Assembly: GCF_007954365.1 (NCBI RefSeq)
Contig: NZ_VOLO01000003.1
Coordinates: 1-64,000 of the forward strand
Source: Frigoribacterium sp. ACAM 257
GTDB lineage: Bacteria; Actinomycetota; Actinomycetes; Actinomycetales; Microbacteriaceae
Length of the DNA stretch: 64,000 bases
Reading direction: 5' to 3'
Below are positions 41,799-50,363 of the stretch, piece by piece. The translations under genes and the position numbers were made by a program. The notes below the pieces were generated by a model, which worked only from the letters and a program-made list of their open reading frames with translations, was not told the origin of the DNA and searched no databases. Numbering within the stretch: the first letter of the stretch is position 1; each line of letters begins with the position of its first letter.

Positions 41799-41868
41799 CG
41801 AGGGCGGGTGTTCCGGGTCGAGGGCGGGTCCCCGGCGACCCGCCCTCGACCCAGAACACCCGCCCTCG
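41799..41868. repeat. 70-bp palindrome with GAGGGCGGGT words
   Basis: Arms of 32 bases (41799-41830, 41837-41868) pair with one mismatch around the 6-base loop CCCGGC. Each arm contains CGAGGGCGGGT twice, 20 bases apart, the same double-word layout as the GCACCCC palindromes. A further partial copy (CCCAGAACACCCGGCCTCG) continues to about 41890. It lies between the tRNA terminator and the methyltransferase start. Confidence 0.85.
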
Positions 41869-41924
41869 GCCCAGAACACCCGGCCTCGGCCGGGAACGCC
41901 TCGCGCGTCCGCGAAGATGGAGGC

Positions 41925-43493
41925 GTGCCCCTCGACTCCCGTGACCCCGACCTGCTCGCGCGCCTCCGGGCCGACCTCGCGTCCTCCGACTTCACGGTCG
42001 AGCGCCTGACGGGGCCCGACGCCTGGGGCGCGAGCGCCGGTGCGGCGCTCTTCCGGGGGGAGCGCGTCGCGGCCCGTCGCGCTCTCGTGGGGAGCGCCTC
42101 CCGCGTGCCGTCGCTCCGTCCGACGGCGACGCTGGCGTCGCTGTTCATCCTGGGATGGCCGCAGCCCCTCGTCGACGTGGAGGCGGCGCTCCCGACCCTC
42201 GGGACGGCGGGCGCCGCGAGCCTCGGCCTGCTCGAGGTCGTCGGCGACGAGGCCCGTGCCCTGGTCGACCTGCGGCCGTACTCCTTCGTCGACGCGTCGG
42301 GCGAGGCCAGCTGGTGGATCGCCTCCGACCTCGGCGAGCTCGCCCTCGGGGGCGCGCTCCGTGAGGACCACGTGCTGGGGATCGGCGGGGCGTCGGCGAC
42401 GCTGGCCGGGCTGATGATCCCGCGCACCGTCGACAGCGCGCTCGACCTCGGCACCGGCTGCGGCATCCAGGCGCTGCACGTCGCCCGGCACGCTCGCCGG
42501 GTCGTCGCCACCGACATCTCGCAGCGCGCCCTCGACTTCGCGGCCTTCAACGCCGCCCTCAACCTCGTCGACGGCATCGAGTTCCGGCTCGGCAGCCTGT
42601 TCGAGCCCGTCGAGGGCGAGCTCTTCGACCACGTCGTCTCGAACCCGCCGTTCGTGATCACGCCCCGCGTCGAGGGCGTCCCCGAGTACGAGTACCGGGA
42701 CGGCGGCATGGTCGGCGACGACCTCGTCGCGTCCGTCGTGTCGCAGGTCGGCGCCCACCTGACGCCCGGAGGCGTCGCGCAGCTGCTCGGCAACTGGGAG
42801 ACAGGAGGTGCGGACGCGACGGCGGGGAAGCGCGGGGCGTACTCCGTGGCCGACTGGGTCGCGCGGGGCGGCGTCCCGCTCGACGTGTGGGTGGTCGAGC
42901 GCGAGCTGCAGGACCCTGCGGCCTACGCCGAGACCTGGATCCGCGACGGGGGCACCCGTGCTGGCGACGCCGACTTCGAGCGGCTCTACGAGGCCTGGCT
43001 CGGCGACTTCGAGCAGCGGGGCGTCCTCGAGGTCGGCTTCGGCTACGTGACCCTGAGGCGGCCGCTCGACGCGGCGACCGAGCCCGTGGTCCGCACGGAG
43101 CGCCTCCTCGGGGGCCTCGGCTCGAACGACGTCGGCCTCGGTCGCCACCTCGGGGCGACGCTCGACGCCGTGGACCTGCTCCGCTCGCTCGACGACGACG
43201 CGTTGCTGACCGCTCGCCTCACGGTCGCCGGCGACGTCACGGAAGAACGGCACTACTGGCCCGGCAACGACGACCCCACGGTCATCTCCCTGAGGCAGGG
43301 AGGCGGCTTCGCCCGGTCGGTCGAGTCGGGCACGGCCCTCTCGGCCCTGGTGGGCGCCTGCGACGGTGAGCTCAGCGTCGGCGCGATCGTCGGTGCGCTG
43401 TCGCAACTGCTGGAGGCCGACCAGGTCGCGCTCACGAGCGAGCTGCTGCCGCAGGTGCGCGAGCTCGTCACGACGGGGATGCTGCGCGCCTGA
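41925..43493 (+). CDS. SAM-dependent methyltransferase (HemK/RsmC-like)
   Basis: A 522-residue protein of an actinobacterial class with an N-terminal winged-helix-like domain (residues 1-150), a central Rossmann methyltransferase domain and a C-terminal extension. SAM motif I is ALDLGTGCGIQALHVARHA and the amine-methylating motif is VSNPPF, typical of enzymes modifying RNA bases or glutamine. The substrate is unknown. GTG 41925 sits only one base after GGAGG, unusually close, so the true start could be slightly downstream. Confidence 0.85.
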   Translation: MPLDSRDPDLLARLRADLASSDFTVERLTGPDAWGASAGAALFRGERVAARRALVGSASRVPSLRPTATLASLFILGWPQPLVDVEAALPTLGTAGAASLGLLEVVGDEARALVDLRPYSFVDASGEASWWIASDLGELALGGALREDHVLGIGGASATLAGLMIPRTVDSALDLGTGCGIQALHVARHARRVVATDISQRALDFAAFNAALNLVDGIEFRLGSLFEPVEGELFDHVVSNPPFVITPRVEGVPEYEYRDGGMVGDDLVASVVSQVGAHLTPGGVAQLLGNWETGGADATAGKRGAYSVADWVARGGVPLDVWVVERELQDPAAYAETWIRDGGTRAGDADFERLYEAWLGDFEQRGVLEVGFGYVTLRRPLDAATEPVVRTERLLGGLGSNDVGLGRHLGATLDAVDLLRSLDDDALLTARLTVAGDVTEERHYWPGNDDPTVISLRQGGGFARSVESGTALSALVGACDGELSVGAIVGALSQLLEADQVALTSELLPQVRELVTTGMLRA

Positions 43494-43494
43494 G

Positions 43495-43531
43495 CCCGGG
43501 CCGGGCCGGGCCGGGCCGGGCCGGGCGGGGG
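43495..43531. repeat. CCGGG tandem tract
   Basis: Seven near-perfect CCGGG repeats between the convergent methyltransferase and epimerase genes, with a GGGGG end. Its composition is like the tract at 29084-29160 on the opposite strand. Confidence 0.75.
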
Positions 43532-44479
43532 CTACAGGTCGTCGCCCGTCTCGTCGTCGGCCGCCGCCTCCTGCTTGCCGACCCGGTCGCCCCAGGTGCG
43601 CCAGCTGTACTCGGGGACGAAGCCGAGCAGGTCGCGGGCCTTGTCGCTGCTGAGCAGCGAGTCGGTGCCCTCGACGGCGGCCCGGCGCTCGACGGTCGGC
43701 CAGAACTGGTCGGCCAGCACCGCGGTGGGCGTGTTCATCACGGTGTCGGTCGCGGCGATGATGAACGCCTCGAAGCCGACGAGGTCGCTCTCGAGCGCTC
43801 GGCGCACGGCCTGGGCGCCGTCTCGGGCGTCGATGTACGAGAAGAGGTTGAACGTCTTCTTCTCGGGCGTCTCGTCCCAGGGGTACTCGGAGTAGTCGCC
43901 GTCGTCCATGACGTTCGAGAAGCGCAGGCCGATCATCTTCAGCTGGCGGTCCCACCGGGTGAAGTGGCGGGCCATCTCCTCGTCGAGGGCCTTGCCGAGC
44001 GAGTACGACGACTCGGGCCTGACCGCGTACTCCTCGTCGAGGGGCAGGTAGGGCGGGTCGAGGTCGAAGGGGATGCCGAGCAGGGTCTCGCTCGAGGCCC
44101 AGACGACGTTGCGGATGTGCGCGGCCCGTGCGGCGGCGAACACGTTGTAGCTGCCGGTGACGTTGTTGTGGAACAGCGTCGCGTTCGGCACGAGGCCGGG
44201 CGCCGGGATCGCACCGAGGTGCACGACGGCGTCGATGGAGTCGTAGCGGTCGTCGACGTGCGTGAGCGCCTGCAGCACCTGGCCGTAGTCGGACAGGTCG
44301 ACCTGCACGTAGGTGACGCCCTCGACGGGGTCGGGACTCGGCACGCGGTCGAGCAGGACGACCTCCCAGCCGTGGTCGGCGAGGTCGCGGACGACGGCGC
44401 GGCCGAGCTTGCCGCTGCCTCCGGTGACGGCGACGCGGAGGGCCGCGGGGGACGGGGTGGATGACGACATCGTCTGCAC
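43532..44479 (-). CDS. NAD-dependent epimerase/dehydrogenase (uronate dehydrogenase-like)
   Basis: Extended-SDR protein, 315 residues. The nucleotide motif is TGGSGKLGRAVVRDLAD, and the catalytic YxxxK is in SSYSLGKALDEEM. VVHLGAIPAP and VWASSETLLGIPF are typical of uronate/aldose dehydrogenases and UDP-sugar epimerases. There is no membrane segment. ATG 44479 or ATG 44470 could both serve. The promoter side faces the small acidic gene. The sugar substrate cannot be settled from sequence alone. Confidence 0.85.
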   Translation of the reverse strand: MQTMSSSTPSPAALRVAVTGGSGKLGRAVVRDLADHGWEVVLLDRVPSPDPVEGVTYVQVDLSDYGQVLQALTHVDDRYDSIDAVVHLGAIPAPGLVPNATLFHNNVTGSYNVFAAARAAHIRNVVWASSETLLGIPFDLDPPYLPLDEEYAVRPESSYSLGKALDEEMARHFTRWDRQLKMIGLRFSNVMDDGDYSEYPWDETPEKKTFNLFSYIDARDGAQAVRRALESDLVGFEAFIIAATDTVMNTPTAVLADQFWPTVERRAAVEGTDSLLSSDKARDLLGFVPEYSWRTWGDRVGKQEAAADDETGDDL

Positions 44480-44634
44480 TCTTCCTGGGTCGGGGCGGCG
44501 CTCGGTGCGCCTCCTCCTGTCTACCGTGTCGGCGCTGGACGTGCGCGACGGAGGCGCGGGTACGGTCGTGCGGGACGGGGGCGTCCGGTCCCCTCGTCGC
44601 CTTCGAGGCGGCAGACGAGACGAGGAGGCGCCCC

Positions 44635-44823
44635 ATGAGCGACACCCAGGCCCACGACCCCGCAGACCACGACGTCGACCCCCGGCACGACTCGGCCGCG
44701 GTGCACGGGGACGATCCGGCGCCCGTCGAGGAGCACGCCGGCTCGGCCGCCGACGACGCAGCTCGCGAGGGCGCCGTCGAGCAGGTGGACGACACGCTCG
44801 GCGGGCACGTCCCGCTGCGCTGA
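44635..44823 (+). CDS. Small acidic His/Asp-rich protein
   Basis: A 62-residue protein preceded by a strong GAGGAGG site. It is rich in Asp, His, Glu and Ala (DPADHDVDPRHDSAAVHGDD near the start) and probably disordered. There is no signal peptide. The good ribosome site and the following terminator support it as a real gene. Function unknown. Confidence 0.65.
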   Translation: MSDTQAHDPADHDVDPRHDSAAVHGDDPAPVEEHAGSAADDAAREGAVEQVDDTLGGHVPLR

Positions 44824-44835
44824 GGCCTCGCCCGG

Positions 44836-44855
44836 CCCGGCCAGGCCTGGCCGGG
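44836..44855 (+). terminator. Palindromic terminator
   Basis: CCCGGCCAGG pairs perfectly with CCTGGCCGGG with no extra loop bases, 12 bases after the small acidic gene. CCCGG words extend it outward imperfectly. Confidence 0.6.
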
Positions 44856-44925
44856 CCCGGGGATCGACCGTATCCTTGATCGCCCGCGCGCTAGCGTCTC
44901 GGGACGACGGCGACGGGGGCTGCAG

Positions 44926-45906
44926 ATGATCGACGACGACCGACCGGGTCTGACCGTCCGCCGGTCGCTGGCGGCGGTCGCGGGCGGGCTCGCCTCCGGG
45001 TGCCTCGCGGCCGTCCTCGCGGCCCTCGTCGTCGGGGCGGCCACGTCGGGCGCCACCACCACCGGCGAGGGCATCGGCGTGGCCGTCCTCGCCGCCGCCG
45101 GCGGCGTCTTCCTCGGGTGCCTCGTCTCTGCTCTGGTCGTTCTCCTCACGGTCCGCGGTCGTCGGCGAGGCGCTCGCTTCTCCGGGATGTTCTCGACGGG
45201 TCTCGCCCTCCTCCTCGTGTTCTTCGGGGTGGGGGTGGTCGGCTCGGTCGCCGCACCGCTGATCGAGCTGGTGGGCCTGGGGCCTCTCCTCTGGCTCCTC
45301 GTGCCGCCGCTGTGGAGCATCCCGGCCGCGGCGGCAGGGGTGGTCCGTCTGCGGTGGGTCGGGTACGTCCTCGCCCTCGGCCTCGGCGCCGTGCTGCTGA
45401 CCCTCGCCGTCGGCGAGCTCGGCGCCTCCCGCGATCAGGCTCGCTTCGACGCGGCCTGGACGGGGCCGGTCCTCGTGCCCAGCACGTCCCCGGCCTCTCC
45501 TCTCGCCGGCTACGTGCTCCGCGGGGTGACGCCGCCGGGGGAGTACGCCGATCTGGCGTACTCCTACGTGTCGCCGGGCGACGAGGGAGTGCAGGCCGAC
45601 GCGTCGGTCGCGGGGGACCGTCCCGCCGCCTACTACGACCTGCGCTTCGTCGCCCCGGAGGACGTCGCGACCTACGCGCCCTGCGGCACGGCCGCGCCCG
45701 TCTGTCCCGTGGTGGGTCGGGCGCTGGGGGGCGACGTCCTCGCCGACGCGTCGTCGGGTTCGTGGGTCGTCCTGCTCGACGACGGGGCCGTCACCCTGAC
45801 CGGGTCGTTCGACGACGACGACGCCGTGTCCGTGTTCGACGACCTCAGGCCTGCCGGGCTCGACGCGGTGCACGACCTCAGGGTCGATCCGGACGTCGCG
45901 CTCTGA
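44926..45906 (+). CDS. Membrane protein of unknown function
   Basis: A 326-residue protein with about five transmembrane helices in its first 165 residues (first at about 13-38), then an extracytoplasmic C-terminal domain of about 160 residues. That domain contains Cys residues (APCGTAAPVCP) that might form a disulfide. ATG 44926 follows CGGGGGCTGCAG. It stands alone on the plus strand. I do not recognise the family. Confidence 0.7.
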   Translation: MIDDDRPGLTVRRSLAAVAGGLASGCLAAVLAALVVGAATSGATTTGEGIGVAVLAAAGGVFLGCLVSALVVLLTVRGRRRGARFSGMFSTGLALLLVFFGVGVVGSVAAPLIELVGLGPLLWLLVPPLWSIPAAAAGVVRLRWVGYVLALGLGAVLLTLAVGELGASRDQARFDAAWTGPVLVPSTSPASPLAGYVLRGVTPPGEYADLAYSYVSPGDEGVQADASVAGDRPAAYYDLRFVAPEDVATYAPCGTAAPVCPVVGRALGGDVLADASSGSWVVLLDDGAVTLTGSFDDDDAVSVFDDLRPAGLDAVHDLRVDPDVAL

Positions 45907-46248
45907 GTCGGCGCCCCCAGTTCTAGTCGAACGCATGAATCACCCCTCGTTCACCCCTCCGCCCCGGGGGAGCGCGAGATACAGTGCACTGTGCTCACCG
46001 GCTGGTTACCGGGGCACATCGCGCCCGTCATCGTCGACGTGCGGCCGAGCGTGGTCTCCTGATCCGATCCCGCCGGGCCTCGTCCGAGGGCGCGACCGCA
46101 CGCCTCCGCCCGAGCCCTGCTCGGCCCGGGGGCGTGTGCTGTCTCCGGGGCACGGGCGCTCGGGGGCCGAGCCGTCTCCGGTGCAGTGCCGACCGCCTCC
46201 GGCCCGCCTCGCCTCGCTGTCGCCGGCATGGGGCAGGATCGACACATC
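45907..46248. other. 342-bp leader region upstream of the DUF3516 helicase
   Basis: No convincing gene. It holds the perfect 12-base palindrome ACAGTGCACTGT (45981-45992), next to GAGATACA, a possible -10. This could be an operator. The remainder is GC-rich with no clear structure apart from short CGCCTCC words. Confidence 0.5.
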
Positions 46249-48831
46249 ATGTCGCCCGCCCCCTCCGCACCGCTGTCCGCCCTGCTGCCCGAGCGCCCGG
46301 GGCCCGAGTCGTACGACCAGGACACCGCCTACGCCGACTTCGCGGACTGGGCCGAGAGCCGCGGCCTGCCGCTCTACCCGGCACAGGACGAGGCGATGAT
46401 GGAGCTCGTCTCCGGTGCCTCGGTCGTGCTCAGCACGCCGACGGGCACCGGCAAGTCGCTCGTCGCCGCGGGCGCGCACTTCGTCGCCCTGTCCCAGGGC
46501 AAGCGCACGTACTACACCGCGCCCATCAAGGCGCTGGTCAGCGAGAAGTTCTTCGCCCTGGTCGAGCTGTTCGGGCCCGAGGCCGTCGGCATGGTCACGG
46601 GCGACTCGTCGGTCAACTCCGACGCCCCGATCATCTGCTGCACGGCCGAGATCCTGGCGAACCTCGCCCTGCGCCACGGCTCGGACGCCGACGTGGACCA
46701 GGTCGTCATGGACGAGTTCCACTTCTACGGCGACCAGTCGCGCGGCTGGGCCTGGCAGGTGCCGCTGCTGCTGCTCGACCGCGCGCAGTTCCTGCTCATG
46801 TCGGCGACGCTCGGCGACGTGACCCGACTCGTCGACGACCTGTCGCGCCGCACCGGCCGCCCCGTCGCTCGGGTGACCGGCGTCGAGCGCCCCGTGCCGC
46901 TGCACTACTCGTACGCGCAGACCCCCGTGCAGGAGACGGTCGAGGAGCTGCTCTCCACCGGCGAGGCCCCGGTCTACGTCGTGCACTTCTCGCAGGCCGC
47001 GGCCCTCGAGCGGGCGCAGGCGCTGTCGAGCATCAAGGTCGCCAGCCGTGAGCAGCGCGACGAGATCGCGGAGCTGATCGGCGGGTTCCGCTTCAGCACC
47101 GGCTTCGGCAAGACCCTCAGCCGCCTGGTGCGCTCGGGCATCGGCGTGCACCACGCGGGCATGCTGCCCAAGTACCGGCGGCTCGTCGAGCAGCTCGCCC
47201 AGCGGGGGCTGCTCCGCGTCATCTGCGGCACCGACACCCTCGGCGTCGGCATCAACGTGCCGATCCGCACGGTCCTGCTCACGGCGCTGACGAAGTTCGA
47301 CGGCACCCGGATGCGGCAGCTCACGGCGCGCGAGTTCCACCAGGTCGCGGGCCGGGCAGGCCGAGCCGGCTACGACACCTCGGGCACCGTCGTGCTGCAG
47401 GCGCCCGAGCACGAGATCGACAACCTCAAGGCGATCGAGAAGGCGGGCGACGACCCGAAGAAGAAGCGCAAGATCGTCCGCAAGAAGGCGCCGGAGGGCT
47501 TCGTCTCGTGGGGCGAGCCGAGCTTCCACAAGCTGATCGCCGCCGAGCCGGAGGCGCTGGTCTCGCACATGCAGATCACCCACGCCATGCTGCTCAACGT
47601 CATCGGCCGCGGCGGCGACGTCTTCGCGAACGTGCGCTCGCTCGTCTTCGACAACCACGAGCCCCTGACGGCGCAGTACGCGATGGCGCGGCAGGCGATC
47701 TCGATCTACCGCACGCTCCGCACCGCCGAGGTCGTCGTGCAGGAGGAGGGCCCCGACGGAGGCGCGCCCACCATCCGCCTGACGGTCGACCTCCAGGCGA
47801 ACTTCGCCCTGAACCAGCCGCTCTCGCCGTTCGCCCTGGCGACCTTCGACGTGCTCGACCAGGAGTCGCCGAGCTACGCGCTCGACGTCGTCTCCGTCGT
47901 GGAGGCGACCCTCGACGACCCTCGCCCGATCCTCTCCCAGCAGCAGTTCAAGGCCCGCGGCGAGGCCGTGGCCGAGATGAAGCGCGAGGGCGTCGAGTAC
48001 GACCAGCGGATGGAGCTGCTCGAGCACGTCACCTGGCCGAAGCCCCTCGACGAGCTGCTGACGGCGCTCTTCGAGACGTACGCCGCCTCCCAGCCGTGGA
48101 TCGGCGACTTCGCGCTGAGCCCCAAGTCGGTCGTGCGCGACCTCTACGAGCGCGCGATGACCTTCGGCGACTACGTGGTCTTCTACGGCCTGGCCCGCTC
48201 GGAGGGGCTGGTGCTGCGGTACCTCTCCGACGCGTTCCGGGCGCTGCGCCAGACCGTGCCCGACGAGGCCAAGACCGACGAGCTCGCCGACCTCATCGAG
48301 TGGCTCGGCGAGCTGGTGCGCCAGGTCGACTCGAGCCTGCTCGACGAGTGGGAGGAGATGCTCAACCCCCGCGAGGTCGAGGCGCACGACGAGATCGTGC
48401 CGCCCGTGCTCCGCCGCTTCACGGCGAACGACCGCGCGTTCCGCATCGCGGTCCGCAACGAGATGTTCCGCAGGGTCCAGCTGATGGCACGGGACGACGC
48501 CGAGGGGCTGGGTCAGCTCGACGCCTCCTCGGGCTGGGACACCGACCGCTGGGGCCAGGCGCTCGACCGCTACTACGACGAGTACGACACGATCGGCACC
48601 GACACCGACGCTCGTGGCCCGCACATGCTGCAGATCGAGCAGCTGCCGACCGTCTGGCGGGTGCGGCAGATCCTCGCCGACCCTGACGGCGACCACGACT
48701 TCGGCATCTCGGCCGTCGTCGACCTCACGTCGAGCGACGAGCGCGGGGAGGCGGTGGTCACGGTCACGGCCGTCGGCCCGGCCTCCGAGCGCGCCGGGGG
48801 CGGCACCGGGGGCATGGTCGTCGAGGAGTAA
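46249..48831 (+). CDS. DEAD/DEAH-box helicase with DUF3516 domain
   Basis: Ski2-like superfamily 2 RNA/DNA helicase typical of actinobacteria, 860 residues. Motifs are intact: Q-like YPAQDEAMMEL, Walker A STPTGTGKS, Ib-like TAPIKALVSEKF, DEFH box in VMDEFHFYGD, motif III MSATLGD, and motif VI HQVAGRAGRAGYD. A Lys-rich stretch (DDPKKKRKIVRKK) follows the helicase core, then the DUF3516 C-terminal region. ATG 46249 has AGGA 11 bases upstream; earlier in-frame starts are weaker. Confidence 0.92.
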   Translation: MSPAPSAPLSALLPERPGPESYDQDTAYADFADWAESRGLPLYPAQDEAMMELVSGASVVLSTPTGTGKSLVAAGAHFVALSQGKRTYYTAPIKALVSEKFFALVELFGPEAVGMVTGDSSVNSDAPIICCTAEILANLALRHGSDADVDQVVMDEFHFYGDQSRGWAWQVPLLLLDRAQFLLMSATLGDVTRLVDDLSRRTGRPVARVTGVERPVPLHYSYAQTPVQETVEELLSTGEAPVYVVHFSQAAALERAQALSSIKVASREQRDEIAELIGGFRFSTGFGKTLSRLVRSGIGVHHAGMLPKYRRLVEQLAQRGLLRVICGTDTLGVGINVPIRTVLLTALTKFDGTRMRQLTAREFHQVAGRAGRAGYDTSGTVVLQAPEHEIDNLKAIEKAGDDPKKKRKIVRKKAPEGFVSWGEPSFHKLIAAEPEALVSHMQITHAMLLNVIGRGGDVFANVRSLVFDNHEPLTAQYAMARQAISIYRTLRTAEVVVQEEGPDGGAPTIRLTVDLQANFALNQPLSPFALATFDVLDQESPSYALDVVSVVEATLDDPRPILSQQQFKARGEAVAEMKREGVEYDQRMELLEHVTWPKPLDELLTALFETYAASQPWIGDFALSPKSVVRDLYERAMTFGDYVVFYGLARSEGLVLRYLSDAFRALRQTVPDEAKTDELADLIEWLGELVRQVDSSLLDEWEEMLNPREVEAHDEIVPPVLRRFTANDRAFRIAVRNEMFRRVQLMARDDAEGLGQLDASSGWDTDRWGQALDRYYDEYDTIGTDTDARGPHMLQIEQLPTVWRVRQILADPDGDHDFGISAVVDLTSSDERGEAVVTVTAVGPASERAGGGTGGMVVEE

Positions 48832-48941
48832 CGTTGTCGGCGGCCCGGCCGACCACGGCTGCCCGTCACCCCGTCACCCCGGAGCGATCCTCCGGCGCAC
48901 CGCCCCCGGCGATCCGTCGTCGGGCTTCCCGAGGAGGACCC

Positions 48942-49703
48942 ATGTCTCGCCTGTCCGGAAAAGTCGCGATCGTCACGGGGGCTGCCTCGGGCATCGGCGA
49001 GGCCATCGTCCGTCGCTTCGCCGACGAGGGCGCGCAGGTCGTCGCGACCGACATCCTCGACGGGTCGGCCGTCGCGGCCGAGGCAGGAGCCGAGTTTATC
49101 CAGCACGACGTCGCGAACGGCGGCGACTGGAAGCGCGTGATGGACAGGGTGGCCGACCACTACGGGCACCTCGACGTGCTCGTCAACAACGCGGGCATCG
49201 TCTCGGGGCAGTCGATCGACGTCACCCAGCTCGAGAGCTGGAACCGGGTCTTCGCGGTCAACGTCACGGGCGTCATGCTCGGCACGCGCTTCGCCATCGA
49301 GCAGATGCGCGCCAACCCGGAGCGCTCGGGCGGCTCGATCATCAACCTCGCGCCGGCCACGTCGTTCCTCGGCTTCGGCGACGACGCGGCCTACACCGCC
49401 AGCAAGCACGCCCTCGTCGGCCTGACCCGCTCGAGCGCGGCCCACGCCGCCCAGGAGGGCTGGGACATCCGCATCAACTCGCTGCACCCCGGACCGACCG
49501 ACACGGCGATGTTCCGTCGGCAGGTGGAGGCGCAGCCGGCCCTGCTCGACGCGTTCCGCACGATGAGCCCGCGCGGTCGCCTGGCCATGCCGGAGGAGGT
49601 GGCCGGGCTCGCCCTGCACCTCGCGTCCGACGACTCCGCGTTCTCGACGGGCGCGCAGTTCGTCGTCGACGGCGGGCTGTCGAGCACCCACCCCTCGATG
49701 TAG
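48942..49703 (+). CDS. Short-chain dehydrogenase/reductase lacking the catalytic Ser
   Basis: Classical SDR, 253 residues. TGAASGIGEAIVRRF binds NAD(P), NNAG is present, and the YxxxK pair is Tyr151/Lys155 in DDAAYTASKHALVG. The expected catalytic Ser thirteen residues before the Tyr (position 138) is Pro in INLAPATS; the nearest Ser is 141. Activity may be altered or the oxyanion supplied differently. ATG follows GAGGAGG. It is 110 bases downstream of the helicase gene; substrate unknown. Confidence 0.88.
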   Translation: MSRLSGKVAIVTGAASGIGEAIVRRFADEGAQVVATDILDGSAVAAEAGAEFIQHDVANGGDWKRVMDRVADHYGHLDVLVNNAGIVSGQSIDVTQLESWNRVFAVNVTGVMLGTRFAIEQMRANPERSGGSIINLAPATSFLGFGDDAAYTASKHALVGLTRSSAAHAAQEGWDIRINSLHPGPTDTAMFRRQVEAQPALLDAFRTMSPRGRLAMPEEVAGLALHLASDDSAFSTGAQFVVDGGLSSTHPSM

Positions 49704-49728
49704 CACGCCGCAGCGCGCGGTGCGCTGC

Positions 49729-50253
49729 CTAGAAGAGCGTGGCAGGCGGCTCGGGCGGCGCCGCGACGGGCGACGTGGTCGCGACGGGAGCGCCGGGCCA
49801 GCCGGGGCCGGCGGGCACGTCGCTGCGGTTCTGGAAGGCGGTGGCGGCGCCTCGGGCGCGGACGTCGGCCGCCTCGTTCATCTCGTGTCCGACGTGGCCG
49901 CGGACCCACTCGAAGGTGACCTTGCGCCCGGCGAGGGCGTCGTCGAGCTCCTTGAGGATCTCGACGTTCAGCACCGGCTTGCCGTCGGCCTTGCGCCAGC
50001 CCTTGCGCTTCCAGCCCGGCATCCACTCGGTGCAGGCCTTGATCGTGTACTGGCTGTCGCACAGGATGTGCACCGGCTCGCCGGCGCCCGCAGTGGCCCG
50101 CAGCAGCTCGAGCACGGCGGTGAGCTCGCCCTGGTTGTTCGTCGCGCGGGGCCAGCCGCCCGCCGCCCAGCGGTCGTCGTCGACGTACCAGGCCCAGCCG
50201 GCGGGGCCGGGGTTGCCGAGGGCGGATCCGTCAGCGGCGGCGACGATCGTCAT
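49729..50253 (-). CDS. rnhA: Ribonuclease HI
   Basis: Degrades the RNA strand of RNA-DNA hybrids. The DEDD catalytic set is complete: Asp8, Glu43 in NNQGELTAV, Asp66 in ILCDSQYTI, Asp130 in NEAADVRA. GWRKADGKPVLNVEILK is the basic substrate-binding region. Length is 174 residues; the last 35 are a Pro/Ala-rich tail beyond the normal 150-residue domain. ATG 50253 has GGAG upstream. Confidence 0.93.
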   Translation of the reverse strand: MTIVAAADGSALGNPGPAGWAWYVDDDRWAAGGWPRATNNQGELTAVLELLRATAGAGEPVHILCDSQYTIKACTEWMPGWKRKGWRKADGKPVLNVEILKELDDALAGRKVTFEWVRGHVGHEMNEAADVRARGAATAFQNRSDVPAGPGWPGAPVATTSPVAAPPEPPATLF

Positions 50254-50363
50254 GGGTGCTCCTTGCTCGTGATGTGCGCCCACCACGGTACGCGAGCGGG
50301 GCCCGACCCTCGACCCGCGCCTCCTCGTGCCGCCGCTCGTGCCGCGCGACGACCTGCCGCAGG

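Noticed and set aside
44926-45906. Assigning a transporter or sensor function to the membrane protein
   Set aside because: Only helices and an exported domain with two Cys residues are visible; no family motif supports a function.
45935-46399. Possible gene upstream of the DUF3516 helicase
   Set aside because: The frame is Pro/Arg/Ser-rich without a ribosome site and overlaps the helicase start; it looks like chance coding in GC-rich DNA.
46249-48831. Defence-system helicase
   Set aside because: The DUF3516 C-terminus, length and isolated context match a conserved housekeeping-type actinobacterial helicase; no nuclease or methylase partners are adjacent.
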